Assembly (NCBI RefSeq): GCF_018612915.1
Contig: NZ_JAGGRL010000002.1
Coordinates: forward strand, 1-64,000
Direction of reading: 5' to 3'
DNA length: 64,000 nucleotides
Source of the DNA: Stenotrophomonas sp. ISL-67
Lineage (GTDB): Bacteria > Pseudomonadota > Gammaproteobacteria > Xanthomonadales > Xanthomonadaceae
Shown: positions 44,278 through 54,185 of the stretch, in pieces
Numbering within the stretch: position 1 is the stretch's first letter
Layout: every line of letters begins with the position of its first letter
Notes under the pieces: generated by a model
Told to the model about the DNA's origin: nothing
Seen by the model: only the letters and a program-made list of their open reading frames with translations
The model's database searches: none
Made by a program: the position numbers and the translations under genes

Positions 44278-45111
44278 CTACCGTTGTGCGTACCAGTGCG
44301 ACAGCAACACGGCGGTGGCGGACGCAACGTTGAGGCTTTCCACCGCACCACTGCCCGGAATGGAAACCTGCAGGTCGCAGGTCTGTGCCAGCGCACGGTC
44401 CATGCCCTCGCCTTCGGCGCCCATCACATACACCAACCGCGCCGGCAACGTGCTCTTGAACAGGTCCGCGCCGCCCTCCACCAGCGTGGCCGCCAGGCCG
44501 AAGCCACTGCCACGCAGTGCCTCCATGGCCTGCGGCAGCGCCGGCAGGCGCACCAGCGGCACCGCTTCAGCGCCACCTTCGGCAACCCGTGCCGCCGCGC
44601 CGGACAGCGCCAGGGTGGCATCGGGCGGCAGCAGCAGGCCGGCTACGCCGAAGTGCGCCGCCGAACGCAGGATGGCGCCGAAGTTGTGCGGATTGCCCAC
44701 CCCATCCAGCCACAGCGCCAGTGCCGGCGCGTCGGCCGGTACCGTTGCCAGCCATTCGTCCAGCTCCAGCATCGGCGCGCGCAGCACGTCGGCCACGACA
44801 CCTTCGTGGTGGGTGGTGGCAGCCAGCTTGTTGAGGTCGCCCTCTTCCACCACGCGGTAGCCCACGCGATTGGCCACGCACCACTTCAGCAGCGGCTGCA
44901 GGCGCGGAATCAGCGCTTCGGCCAGGTACAGCTTGCGCAGTGCCTGCGGCCGGCGCTCGAACAATGCCTGCACGGCGTTCCAGCCGTACAGGCGCAGCTC
45001 GTCGTTGCCGCGCCCCGGCGGTGGCGGGGTGCCACCTTCACGCGGCGGCAGCGGGGTGGCCCGCGGCGGTCGCGACGACGGGCGACGGGCGTTCTTCCAG
45101 GGATCATTCAC
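44278..45111 (-). CDS. TrmH/SpoU-family RNA 2'-O-methyltransferase (RlmB-like)
   Basis: 277-aa SPOUT methyltransferase. A basic Pro/Arg-rich N-terminal tail (about 1-35) precedes the substrate-binding domain LRLYGWNAVQALFERRP and the knotted catalytic domain with LDGVGNPHNFGAILRSAAHFG, VMGAEGEGM and SIPGSGAVESLNVASATAVLL. RlmB methylates G2251 of 23S rRNA; other members target tRNA, so the site is uncertain. GTG start at 45111 overlaps the symporter end by 8 bases. The stop TAG is a GTAG-repeat head. Confidence 0.9.
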   Translation of the reverse strand: MNDPWKNARRPSSRPPRATPLPPREGGTPPPPGRGNDELRLYGWNAVQALFERRPQALRKLYLAEALIPRLQPLLKWCVANRVGYRVVEEGDLNKLAATTHHEGVVADVLRAPMLELDEWLATVPADAPALALWLDGVGNPHNFGAILRSAAHFGVAGLLLPPDATLALSGAAARVAEGGAEAVPLVRLPALPQAMEALRGSGFGLAATLVEGGADLFKSTLPARLVYVMGAEGEGMDRALAQTCDLQVSIPGSGAVESLNVASATAVLLSHWYAQR

Positions 45112-46621
45112 TACGGGACGGCTCCAGCTTGCGTTGACGCCAGAAATCGGCGTTCTTGATGCCCAGGGCATCGGGGTCGAAGGTCGGATCCAGGCCAAGC
45201 TTCTTCTGGCGTTCGTAATCGCGCAGCGCGATCAGGGCCGGCTTCTGCACGATCAGGATCGCAACGATGTTCAACCAGGCCATCAGGCCCACGCCGATGT
45301 CGCCCAGCGCCCACGCCATCTTAGCGTTGTGCAGGGCGCCGAACACCACCATGCCGAGGATGCCCAGGCGCAGCGCCAGCACGGTCAGCGGGCGCTTGCG
45401 GTTGTGGTTGATGTAGCTGAGGTTGGTTTCGGCCATGTAGTAATAGGCCATGATGGTGGTGAAGGCGAAGAAGAAGATCGCCATCGCCACGAAGGCCGAA
45501 CCCCAACCCGGCAACACGGTTTCCACCGCTGCCTGCGCGTAGCCCGCGCCTTCGGCTACGCCCGCCAGGCCGGCAAATACCGGTTCGGCGCCGGCCACCG
45601 GCGAGTACACGTTGTAGGTGCCCGCGGCCAGGATCAGGAACGCGGTCGAGGTGCACACCATCATGGTGTCGAAGTACACCGCAAAGGCCTGCACGTAACC
45701 CTGCTTGGCGGGGTGCGAAACCTCGGACGCCGCCGCGGCGTGCGGGCCGGTGCCCTGCCCTGCTTCGTTGGCATAGATGCCGCGCTTGACGCCCCATTCC
45801 ACGGCCAGGCCCATCATTGCGCCGAAGGCGGCGTGGGTGCCAAAGGCGCTGCTGAACACGGTGCGGAACATGTCCGGCACGCGATCGGCATTGAGAATCA
45901 TGATGGTGATGGCCATCAGGATGAAACCTGCGGCCATGAACGGCACCACCACTTCGGCGAAGTTGGCGATGCGCTTGACGCCGCCGAAGATCACCACGCC
46001 CAGCAGCAGGGCAACTGCGATGCCGATGCCCAGCTTGAGCGCCTGCACCGATTCCATGCCCATCACCTGGCCATCCAGCGGCCCGCACAGCGCGCCGCCA
46101 CGGCAGGCATTGATGATGCTGTCGGCGATGGCGTTGGCCTGCACGCCGGGCATCAGGAAGCCGGCGGCCACAATCGTGGCCATGGCGAAGGCCAGTGCGT
46201 ACCACCTCAGCCCCATGGCCTTTTCGATGTAGTACGCCGGGCCGCCGCGATAGCGGCCTTCGGCATCCTTGGTCTTGTAGATCTGCGCCAGGGTGCACTC
46301 GATGTACGAGGTGGATGCGCCGAGGAAGCCCATGATCCACATCCAGAAGATCGCACCGGGACCACCGAAGGCGATCGCGGTGGCGACACCGGCGATATTG
46401 CCGATGCCCATGCGGCCGGCCATGGACATGGCCAGCGCTTGGAACGAGGACACGCCGGCGTCGGACTTCTCGCCCTGTACGGTCAGGCGGCACATCTCGA
46501 AGAATCCGCGCAGCTGCATGAAGCGCGTGCGGGCGCTGAAGTACAGGCCTGCAGCCAGGCACAGGAAAATCAGTGCCTTGCTCCAGATGATGCCATTGAT
46601 GAATTCAACCACTGCTTCCAC
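45104..46621 (-). CDS. AGCS-family alanine/glycine:cation symporter, second copy
   Basis: 505-aa paralogue of the 41250-42689 gene with the same motifs (GRMGIGNIAGVATAIAFGGPGAIFWMW, GGPAYYIEKAMG, NEAGQGTGPHAAAASEVSHP). A GTG at 46621 is chosen because GGAGAGAGCGC precedes it and the protein then begins MEAVVEFINGIIWSKAL; an ATG at 46690 lacks a ribosome site. Translated with the RNA methyltransferase gene by an 8-base overlap. Confidence 0.92.
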   Translation of the reverse strand: MEAVVEFINGIIWSKALIFLCLAAGLYFSARTRFMQLRGFFEMCRLTVQGEKSDAGVSSFQALAMSMAGRMGIGNIAGVATAIAFGGPGAIFWMWIMGFLGASTSYIECTLAQIYKTKDAEGRYRGGPAYYIEKAMGLRWYALAFAMATIVAAGFLMPGVQANAIADSIINACRGGALCGPLDGQVMGMESVQALKLGIGIAVALLLGVVIFGGVKRIANFAEVVVPFMAAGFILMAITIMILNADRVPDMFRTVFSSAFGTHAAFGAMMGLAVEWGVKRGIYANEAGQGTGPHAAAASEVSHPAKQGYVQAFAVYFDTMMVCTSTAFLILAAGTYNVYSPVAGAEPVFAGLAGVAEGAGYAQAAVETVLPGWGSAFVAMAIFFFAFTTIMAYYYMAETNLSYINHNRKRPLTVLALRLGILGMVVFGALHNAKMAWALGDIGVGLMAWLNIVAILIVQKPALIALRDYERQKKLGLDPTFDPDALGIKNADFWRQRKLEPSRSE

Positions 46622-46780
46622 GCGCTCTCTCCAGTCGGCGGAAAATGAAGGACGTCCCGTCGGCTGGAAGGGACCGGGTCGATTCTCCATGATCGCGGCC
46701 CAGCCCGATAGGGCCGATAGGCCCGATAAGACCGGTAGGCCCTGACCGTTGGTCAGGGCAGCGGCGGCCGACCTTGCCGG

Positions 46781-46805
46781 CAGCGGGGCAGAGCCCCGCT
46801 CTACG
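46781..46805. repeat. SMAG-like palindrome
   Basis: CAGCGGGGCAGAGCCCCGCT followed by CTACG; on the minus strand its GTAG holds the stop codon of the acetyltransferase gene. A second palindrome (GCCCTGACC / GGTCAGGGC) lies at about 46742-46762. Confidence 0.75.
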
Positions 46806-47337
46806 TGGGCTGGCGGATCAGGGCGAAGCGCCGCAGGTCGTGCAGTTGACCGCGCTTGAACACAGCACACCGGGCGGTGCCCTCTTCCTGGAACCCATTG
46901 CCCAGCAGTACCCGGGCCGAGCCTTCGTTGAAATCCAGCACCTCGGCCTGCAGCCTGAACAGGCCCAGCTCGTCCATTACCCACGGCGCGAACAGGCCCA
47001 CCACGAGGGTCATCCAGCCCTGCCCCCAGTAGGCCTGCCCCAGCCAGTAGCCCAGCTCGGCGGTGTGCCCGCGCTCGGCGGTGCCAGGTTGGGCGCCAAT
47101 GCTGCCGCAGGCCGCACCGTCGATCTCGATGGCCAGGTTGAGCGTGCCTGGTGCCAGGATCCGGCCGCCCAGGAAGGCCTCGCCGTCGGCGCGGGTGTAG
47201 GGGAACGGGAAGCGGTCGCGTAGACCACGCGAGACCGCTTCATCGTTGGCATGCCGCAGCAGGGCGTCCAGATCGTCGCTGCGCCAGGGGCGCAGCACGA
47301 ATCCATCACCGGTCAGCCGCGGCGCCGGATCAGGCAT
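46801..47337 (-). CDS. GNAT-family N-acetyltransferase
   Basis: 178-aa acetyl-CoA dependent acetyltransferase of the RimJ/RimL-like subgroup: FVLRPWRSDDLDALLRHAND at the start, ELGYWLGQAYWGQGWMT in the acetyl-CoA site, and NEGSARVLLGNGFQEEG near the end. It begins inside the end of the RND gene (8-base overlap), so it is the last gene of the efflux operon. Substrate unknown; a drug- or protein-acetylating role is possible. Confidence 0.85.
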   Translation of the reverse strand: MPDPAPRLTGDGFVLRPWRSDDLDALLRHANDEAVSRGLRDRFPFPYTRADGEAFLGGRILAPGTLNLAIEIDGAACGSIGAQPGTAERGHTAELGYWLGQAYWGQGWMTLVVGLFAPWVMDELGLFRLQAEVLDFNEGSARVLLGNGFQEEGTARCAVFKRGQLHDLRRFALIRQPT

Positions 47338-50300
47338 GACCGCCAACAGAGGGGGTTTCGGCTTCCTGCTTCTCCAGTTCGCGCGCCACCGCTTCGGGCG
47401 AGCGCGTGTACGGCGCCAGCAGCGAATAGAAGGCCGGGACCACGAACAAGGACAGGAAGGTGGACACGGTGACGCCGAAGATCACCACGATGCCGATGGT
47501 GCCGCGGCTGGCCGAACCCGGGCCGCCGGCGACCACCAGCGGGATCGCGCCGACCACGGTGGCGATGGAGGTCATCAGGATCGGTCGCAGGCGCACCATC
47601 GCCGATTCGACGATGGCGCGGTGCACGTCGCGGCCTTCGTCGCGCAGCTGGTTGGCGAACTCGACGATCAGGATGCCGTTTTTGGCGGCAAGGCCAACCA
47701 GCATGACGATGCCGATCTGGCTGAACAGGTTGATGGTGCCGCCGCTGACATACAGGCCCAACAGCGCCCCCAGCACGCCCAGCGGCACGGTGAGCATGAT
47801 CACCAGCGGATGGATGAAGCTTTCGAACTGCGCGGCCAGCACCAGGTACACCACCAGCAGCGCCATGGCGAAGGTGAGCAGCACGGCGCCACCGGCGTTC
47901 TGGTACTCGCGCGATTCGCCCTTCCAGTCGATCTGGGCATGCTGCGGCAATTCCTCGCGCGCGGTCTGTTGGGCCCAGGCGATCGCCTCGCCGAGCGGGT
48001 AGCCCGGGGCCAGGCCGGCGCTGATGGTGATCGATCGCAGGCGGTTGAAGCGGTTCAGGTTGCCTGCTTCGGCCACTTCGCTGAGCGTGACCAGATTGGA
48101 CAGCGGCACCAGTTCGCCGTTGCTGGCGCGCACGCGGATGGCGGCCAGGTCGTCGGGCGATGCGCGACCTTCGCGGCCGGCCTGGACCAGCACGTCGTAC
48201 TCCTCGCCGTTGTCGACGAAGGTGGTGACCCGGCGCGAGCCCATCATGGTTTCCAGCGCCGAACCAATGGCGGTGACCGACACGCCCAGGTCGGCCGCAC
48301 GCTGGCGGTCGATGTTCACCCGCATCTGCGGGCGGGTTTCCTTGTAGTCCGAATCCGGCCCGACCAGGCCCGGATTGTCGGCCATGCGCTCCAGCATGCG
48401 GTCGCGCCATTGGGCGATTTCCGCATATTCCGGCCCGCCCAGCACGATCTGGAACGGCTGGCCGCCACTGCGCACCAGCCCGCCTCCCACCTGGGTGCGC
48501 ACACGCACGCCGCGCATGGTATCCAGGTGCTTCTGCAGCTCGGCCGCCACCTCGGGCGTAGGGGTTGAACGCTCGCGCCACGGCTGCAGGAACACACTCA
48601 TGCGGCCGGTGTGCATTTCCTCGCTGGCACCGAAACCACCGGGCACGCGCGGATTGGCGCGCACGATCGGTTTTCCCTCACCGACGAAACCGGCTACGAT
48701 CTTTTCCACTTCCTGCACCTGGCCAACGGTGTAGTCGTAGCCGGCACCTTCCGGGCCGTCGATCATGATCTGGAACGAGCCACGGTCTTCAGCCGGGGCC
48801 AGTTCGGAGGGCAGCAGTTTGAGCAGCAGCGCGCTGGCAGCCAGCGACAGCAGCATCACTGCGACATAGATCCAGATCTTGCCGACGTGCGCGTCGAGCA
48901 CACGCCCATAGGACGCCGAGACGCGATCCAGGCTGCGGTTGATGAATCCGTGCAACCCCTTGGGCGCTTGGCCGGTGTGCGGCTTGAGCAGCTTGGACGC
49001 CATCATCGGGGTCAAGGTCAGTGATACGAACGCCGACAGCGCCACGGCAGCGGCCAGGGCCACCGCCAGTTCGCGGAACAGGCGGCCGGTGTTGCCTTCC
49101 AGGAAGCCGACCGGCAGGAACACGGCGACCAGCACGGCGGTGGTGGCGATGACCGCGAAGGCCACCTGCGCGGTACCGCGCTTGGAGGCCACCAGCGGTG
49201 GTTCGCCCAGGTCGATGCGGCGTTGCACGTTTTCGACCACCACGATTGCATCATCCACCACCAGGCCGATGCACAACACCAGCGCCAGCAGGGTCAGCAG
49301 GTTGATCGAGAAACCAAAGGCGTACAGCGCGATGAACGCGGCCACCAGGCAGACCGGCACGGTCACCGCGGGGATCAATGCGGCGCGGAAACTGCCCAGG
49401 AACAGCCAGATCACCGCCAGCACCAGCAGCATGGCTTCCACCAGCGTGGCGTACACGCGGTCCACGGCCGCTTCGATGAAGGTGGTGTTGTCGAAGGCCA
49501 CGAAGATGTGGGTGCCTTCGGGCAGGGTCAGCCCGACCCGCTCGGCTTCGGCGCGTGCGGTGCGCGCCACGTCCAGTGAGTTGGCGGTGGAGGTCTTGAC
49601 GATGCCCAGGCCGATACCCGGCTCTCCGTTGCTGCGGTAATAGGCGCGGCGTTCGGACGAGGCCAGTTCGATTTTGGCCACATCGCCCATACGCACCACG
49701 TAGCCATCGGCACCCTTGCCCAGTGGAATGGTGGCGAAGTCTTCGGGGTTTACGTAGTTGCGCTCTACGCGCAGGGTGAAATCGCGGTCGGCCGATTCGA
49801 TGCGGCCGGCAGGCAGTTCCACGTTTTCGTTGCGCAGCGCGGTTTCCACATCGCCCACGGTCAGACCGCGCGCGGCAAGCTGGTCGCGGTCCAGCCAGAT
49901 GCGCATGGCGTAGCGCTGGCGGCCGCCGATGCGGACCTGGGCCACGCCGTCCAGGCTGGAGAAGCGGTCCACCACGTAACGGTCGGCGTAGTCGCTCAGC
50001 TCCAGCGTGTTCATGCTGGAGGAGGTCATGTTGAACCAGATGATCGGGTCGGCGTCGCTCTCGACCTTGGCGATTTCCGGCGGCCGCGCCTCTTCGGGCA
50101 TGCGGTCGGCGACGCGGCTGACCGCGTCGCGCACGTCGTTGGCGGCCGCTTCGATGTCGCGGTTGGAGGTGAATTCGATGCTGACCTGCGAGCGGCCGTT
50201 GGAGCTGCGCGCGTTGATGGTGTCGATGCCTTCGATGCCGGCCAGCGCATCTTCCAGCACCTGGGTGACGCGGCTTTCGATCACGGCGGCCGACGCGCCG

Positions 50301-50455
50301 GTGTAGTCCACCGAGACCGAGACGATCGGCGGGTCGATCGCGGGCAGCTCGCGCAGGGTCAGGCGGGTGAAGGACATGATGCCCAGCACGACCAGCAGCA
50401 GGCTCATCACCACGGCAAACACCGGCCGCTGGATGGAGACGTTGGAGAGCTTCAT
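47330..50455 (-). CDS. RND multidrug efflux permease (HAE1 type)
   Basis: 1041-aa inner-membrane pump of the AcrB/MexB class, trimeric and proton-driven. N-terminal MKLSNVSIQRPVFAVVMSLLL, about 12 membrane helices, two large periplasmic loops, and the HAE1 pattern of charged TM4 residues (VLCIGLVVDDAIVVVENV). Start overlaps the adaptor gene by 4 bases (ATGA). No outer-membrane channel gene is adjacent, so it would use a TolC-like protein encoded elsewhere. It is most like the one-RND, one-adaptor pairs of Stenotrophomonas such as SmeGH, but I do not assign that name. Confidence 0.93.
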   Translation of the reverse strand: MKLSNVSIQRPVFAVVMSLLLVVLGIMSFTRLTLRELPAIDPPIVSVSVDYTGASAAVIESRVTQVLEDALAGIEGIDTINARSSNGRSQVSIEFTSNRDIEAAANDVRDAVSRVADRMPEEARPPEIAKVESDADPIIWFNMTSSSMNTLELSDYADRYVVDRFSSLDGVAQVRIGGRQRYAMRIWLDRDQLAARGLTVGDVETALRNENVELPAGRIESADRDFTLRVERNYVNPEDFATIPLGKGADGYVVRMGDVAKIELASSERRAYYRSNGEPGIGLGIVKTSTANSLDVARTARAEAERVGLTLPEGTHIFVAFDNTTFIEAAVDRVYATLVEAMLLVLAVIWLFLGSFRAALIPAVTVPVCLVAAFIALYAFGFSINLLTLLALVLCIGLVVDDAIVVVENVQRRIDLGEPPLVASKRGTAQVAFAVIATTAVLVAVFLPVGFLEGNTGRLFRELAVALAAAVALSAFVSLTLTPMMASKLLKPHTGQAPKGLHGFINRSLDRVSASYGRVLDAHVGKIWIYVAVMLLSLAASALLLKLLPSELAPAEDRGSFQIMIDGPEGAGYDYTVGQVQEVEKIVAGFVGEGKPIVRANPRVPGGFGASEEMHTGRMSVFLQPWRERSTPTPEVAAELQKHLDTMRGVRVRTQVGGGLVRSGGQPFQIVLGGPEYAEIAQWRDRMLERMADNPGLVGPDSDYKETRPQMRVNIDRQRAADLGVSVTAIGSALETMMGSRRVTTFVDNGEEYDVLVQAGREGRASPDDLAAIRVRASNGELVPLSNLVTLSEVAEAGNLNRFNRLRSITISAGLAPGYPLGEAIAWAQQTAREELPQHAQIDWKGESREYQNAGGAVLLTFAMALLVVYLVLAAQFESFIHPLVIMLTVPLGVLGALLGLYVSGGTINLFSQIGIVMLVGLAAKNGILIVEFANQLRDEGRDVHRAIVESAMVRLRPILMTSIATVVGAIPLVVAGGPGSASRGTIGIVVIFGVTVSTFLSLFVVPAFYSLLAPYTRSPEAVARELEKQEAETPSVGGHA

Positions 50456-51639
50456 CCGGCGTTGCCCGCAGGTGCCACGGTGGTGGTCGCGCCAGCAGGT
50501 GCGCGCGGGCTTCCAGCCGGTGCGGGGTCGGTGGCCTTTTCAGCCGGTGCATCTGCCGGGCTTGTCGCAGGCGTCGTTGCGGGTGACGCAGGTGCCGCTG
50601 CCGGGGCGGTACTGTCGTCGACCTTCAGGCCGGGACGCAGCTTGCCGGTACCGTCGACCACGATGCGCTCGCCGGCCTTGAGGCCCTCGCGGATTTCGAC
50701 CACGCCGGAACGACGCGCGCCGGTAACCACGTCGACGCGCTCGACGGTGTGGTCGGGCTTGACCCGGAACACGAACGAGTCGCGGCCGACCTGGACCACG
50801 GCGATTTCCGGGATCACCAGTGCCTGGCGTTCCGGGCGGAACATGCGCACGTCGAGCAGCATGCCCGGGCGCAGGGCGTGGTCGGCGTTGATGAAATCGG
50901 CGCGCACGGTGACGGCGCGGGTGCCGGGGTCGACGCGGGTATCGATGGTGGCCACGTCGCCTTCGAAGGTGCGGCCCGGGTAGGCAACGCTGGTGGCGCT
51001 GACCTTGTCGCCCTTGGCCAGCGAGGCCAGTTCGGCTTCGGGCACCTGGAAGTCGACGTGCATGCGTTCGATATCGTCGAGGGTGGCGATGACGGTGGTG
51101 GGGGTGACCAGGGTGCCTTCGCTGACCTGGCGGATGCCGAGCACGCCGGCGAACGGGGCGCGCACGCGGCGGTCGCCGATGTCGGACTGCATTTCGCGCA
51201 CGCGCGCTTCGGCGGCATCGCGGATGGCGCGCTGGGTGTCGAGGGTGGCGCTGGCCACGAGCTGCTGGGCGGCCAGTTCACGCTGGCGCTTGTAGAGCTG
51301 GTCGGCTTCGGCAAAGGTGGCCTGGGCCTGCAGCAGGGCCGCTTCCTGGGCCTGGCCGCGCAGGGTGACCAGCGGGGTGCCGGCGGAGACCTGCTGGCCG
51401 CTGTCGAAGTGCACGGTTTCGATGATCTCGCTGACCTTGGCGGTGATGGTCACCGACTCGCGGGCCTTGGCGGTGCCCAGCGCCTGCAGGGTGTCGCTCC
51501 AGGCGGAGGTCTGCACCACCTGGGTGGTCACCGGCACGACGTCGGCCTGCCGACGGGCGGCGTCGTCCTTGCCGCTGCACCCGGCCAGGAGGACCAGGCC
51601 GAGGCCAGCAATGATGCGTGCGGTGATGCGTCCCGACAT
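50452..51639 (-). CDS. RND periplasmic adaptor lipoprotein
   Basis: 395-aa membrane-fusion protein. Lipobox LAGC (Cys near 17) after a short signal; barrel-sandwich hybrid (lipoyl) halves VHFDSGQQVSAGTPLVTLRG and RVRAPFAGVLGIRQVSEG; alpha-hairpin between them; beta-barrel about 205-285. The C-terminus is an unusual Pro/Ala/Thr-rich tail (about 330-395). ATG at 51639 with AAGGG upstream. First gene of the operon with the permease and the acetyltransferase. Confidence 0.92.
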   Translation of the reverse strand: MSGRITARIIAGLGLVLLAGCSGKDDAARRQADVVPVTTQVVQTSAWSDTLQALGTAKARESVTITAKVSEIIETVHFDSGQQVSAGTPLVTLRGQAQEAALLQAQATFAEADQLYKRQRELAAQQLVASATLDTQRAIRDAAEARVREMQSDIGDRRVRAPFAGVLGIRQVSEGTLVTPTTVIATLDDIERMHVDFQVPEAELASLAKGDKVSATSVAYPGRTFEGDVATIDTRVDPGTRAVTVRADFINADHALRPGMLLDVRMFRPERQALVIPEIAVVQVGRDSFVFRVKPDHTVERVDVVTGARRSGVVEIREGLKAGERIVVDGTGKLRPGLKVDDSTAPAAAPASPATTPATSPADAPAEKATDPAPAGSPRAPAGATTTVAPAGNAG

Positions 51640-52049
51640 GAAGTACAACCCTTGATGTTCCACGACCGCCGAGTGTAGCGGCGCAGCCTGTCAGGTATAT
51701 GTGCCAAGCGTTTACCGGGGTCTTCACATTGCCCGGTGGCAGGCGCAATGCCTTTCGTGCTGGGGCCTGCCGCGCGTGTAACGGCGTGTGTCAGCGCATG
51801 TCGGATTGCGTCTCCGCTGGAACGTGCAGGGCACTCGGCGGTAGGGTCGGTTCCCAAACGACCGCCGACCCTGCTGATCGCTGCGGTAACGCATGAACCT
51901 GGCCGAAGCAGGCAATGGCGGTGGCCATGGAAGAGCCAGAGCCTGCGCCGATCATTGTCACGCGTTACCGGGTGTTGGGGCGTTCACGGCAGTCGTTTGG
52001 GAACCGACCCTACCCCGTGCGGCGTACCGTCCAACGGTCGGTACCTACC
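51640..52049. other. 410-base intergenic region with inverted repeats
   Basis: Contains facing copies of GGTAGGGTCGGTTCCCAAAC at 51840-51862 and 51992-52014, then a smaller palindrome CCGTCCAACGGTCGGTA at about 52027-52044. The left 200 bases should hold the efflux operon promoter; I see no clear -35/-10 or operator. Confidence 0.6.
51840..52014. repeat. SMAG-like inverted pair with long arms
   Basis: Arms of about 23 bases (GGTAGGGTCGGTTCCCAAAC at the left, its complement at the right) separated by about 129 bases. Each arm also carries its own short palindrome. Confidence 0.8.
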
Positions 52050-54110
52050 TCAGTACCGGTAATTCGCCTTCATCCACACCGTGCGGCCAGGCTCGTTGAT
52101 GCGCACCGGGTCGGCCGGGAAGCCAAAATCCGCGCTGCCGGCGAGGTTGAGGTGTTCGCTGTAGGCGCGGTCGAACAGGTTGTCGATGCCGGCGCTGAGC
52201 TGCAGTTCGTCGCTGATGCGGTAGCCGGCGTTCAACGCCAGCGTGGCGAAGCCGGCGCTTGGCCCAAGGTCACGCGCGACCACGTTGCCCTGCCCCGGCG
52301 CCACCCGGTGTTGATGGGTGACCGCGCGGGCCAGTGCACCGGCGCTCCAGCGCGCGCCTTCCCAACCGGCACTCAGGCGCGCTTCCAGCGGCGGCATCTG
52401 CGGCAGTGCGCCGCCATCGGTGCGGTTCTCGCCCCATGCGTAGGCCAGCGTTCCGCCCAGCTTCCAGCCTTGCCCGAGCGCGAACTCCGCGCCCGCTTCG
52501 GCACCGGCAATGCGCGCATCGATATTGGTCGCCTGCGTCGTGCTGCCCATCATGCCGCCGTCGCGGTAGGTGAACAGGATGTAGTCCTGGATGTGCCCGG
52601 CGTACGCCGACACCCACGCGTTCACCCGTGCATCGCGGTACTGCAGGCCGATATCGAGCTGGGTGGTCTTTTCCGGCTGCACCGCGCTGAAGGCACTGAT
52701 GCTGCCGGCCGGGCCCATGTCGGGCGAGAACAGCTCCCAGTAATCGGGCATGCGCTCGCTGTGGCCGATGCCTGCGTAAGTGGTCAGCGCGCTGCTGGCA
52801 TCCCGCTCGAAACGCAGGAAGCCACTGCCCAGGTCTTCGCGGCGACGCTGCCCTGCCGTCGGGTTGGGCATCGCCATCATGCCGCTGGTGGCGCGCTCAT
52901 CGGTGACCTCGGCGCGGTCGATGCGCAGCCCGCTTACCCAACGTTGCGGCGTGCCCTCGCCCAGGGTGATTTCAGTGAACACGCCCTGGTTCTTCTGGCG
53001 TGCGTCGGTCGACCAGGGCGTCTGCCGGTACGTATTGCGCCCCATGCCGTTGCGGCTGCGATGACGGCTGTCCAGCGCATCGATGCCGGCCACGATGGCG
53101 ATGTCCTGCCAGCGCCATTCCGATGCGATGCGGCCACCGGTGGTGCGCCTATCCACGTTCGAGGCCATCGGCATGGGCATGCTGCTGTCCGGATTCGGCT
53201 CGCGCAGGGTGTAGTTGTCCATCACATGGTCGGCATCGTTGTAGTACACGTTGGCCTGCAGCTTGTCCCATGCACCAGGCAGGTTGTCGCGCTCGAAGCG
53301 CGCGGCGTAGCTGGTGCGCTTGAACGCCGCGCCATCCATGCCACGCCCCGCATAACGCGCGAGCGCATCACCGGTGCCGGCGGAAAGCTCCAGCACCGTA
53401 TCGGCATCCGGGGTCCAGCCGACGGCGACATCGCTGTTCCACTTGCGCCACTTGGACGGGACCACGTCGCCATTGCCGTCCTTGTAATCGTCGGCCTCGG
53501 AGCGGTTGCCGTTGACCCGCACATAGCCCTGCGATGCACCGGCGGTGAGGTCCAGCACCTGGTTGTTGCGGTTGCGCGAACCGACCAGCGCGCTGGCATC
53601 CAGATCGATCCCCGGTGCATCGAAACGCGGGGTGTCGCGTTCGAAGCGCACGGTGCCGGCCGAGGCGCCGGCACCCCATCGCACGCTTTGTGGGCCCTTG
53701 ATGATGGTCAGCCGGTCGAAGGTTTCCGGGGCGATGTAGGACAGTGGATTGTCCATGCGCGACGGGCACGCACCGATCAGGTTGCCTTCGTTGCTGACGA
53801 TGTTGAGGCGCGAACCGAACATGCCGCGCAGGACCGGATCGCCATTGGTGCCGCCGTTGCGGATGGCGGCGAAGCCGGGCACGGTCTTGAGGTAGTCGGC
53901 ACCGTCGCTGGCCGGCACTGGCTGGCGCGGCAGGCGTGGGTCGGTGACCCAGTGCAGGGGTGAGGACGGTGCGCTGGCGGTGACCACGAGGGTGTCGAGG
54001 GTGCGCGCATCGTCGCGCTCGGCGGCCTGCAGGGGCAGCGCAGCCAGGGCAAGCGACAGGGAAACAGACAGGCGCGTCACTGCGCCCGCACTGCGGGAAG
54101 AAAGCGTCAT
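52050..54110 (-). CDS. TonB-dependent copper receptor (OprC/NosA-like)
   Basis: 686-aa outer-membrane receptor. Signal peptide to about residue 29 (LQAAE); a TonB-box-like LDTLVVTA; plug domain to about 185 with GNLIGACPSRMDNPLSYIAPETFDRLTIIKGPQSVRWG; 22-strand barrel ending WMKANYRY. The plug phrase ACPSRMDNP and Met-rich loop stretches (SSMPMPMAS, SGMMAMPNP) fit the OprC copper receptors. The copper-related gene upstream supports copper uptake. Confidence 0.9.
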   Translation of the reverse strand: MTLSSRSAGAVTRLSVSLSLALAALPLQAAERDDARTLDTLVVTASAPSSPLHWVTDPRLPRQPVPASDGADYLKTVPGFAAIRNGGTNGDPVLRGMFGSRLNIVSNEGNLIGACPSRMDNPLSYIAPETFDRLTIIKGPQSVRWGAGASAGTVRFERDTPRFDAPGIDLDASALVGSRNRNNQVLDLTAGASQGYVRVNGNRSEADDYKDGNGDVVPSKWRKWNSDVAVGWTPDADTVLELSAGTGDALARYAGRGMDGAAFKRTSYAARFERDNLPGAWDKLQANVYYNDADHVMDNYTLREPNPDSSMPMPMASNVDRRTTGGRIASEWRWQDIAIVAGIDALDSRHRSRNGMGRNTYRQTPWSTDARQKNQGVFTEITLGEGTPQRWVSGLRIDRAEVTDERATSGMMAMPNPTAGQRRREDLGSGFLRFERDASSALTTYAGIGHSERMPDYWELFSPDMGPAGSISAFSAVQPEKTTQLDIGLQYRDARVNAWVSAYAGHIQDYILFTYRDGGMMGSTTQATNIDARIAGAEAGAEFALGQGWKLGGTLAYAWGENRTDGGALPQMPPLEARLSAGWEGARWSAGALARAVTHQHRVAPGQGNVVARDLGPSAGFATLALNAGYRISDELQLSAGIDNLFDRAYSEHLNLAGSADFGFPADPVRINEPGRTVWMKANYRY

Positions 54111-54185
54111 GGTGGAACTCCGGAAAACGCACAGGTGCGCGGCACCATCACGGCGTCGCGCAGCAGGAAAATGAAGGAGGCGGTT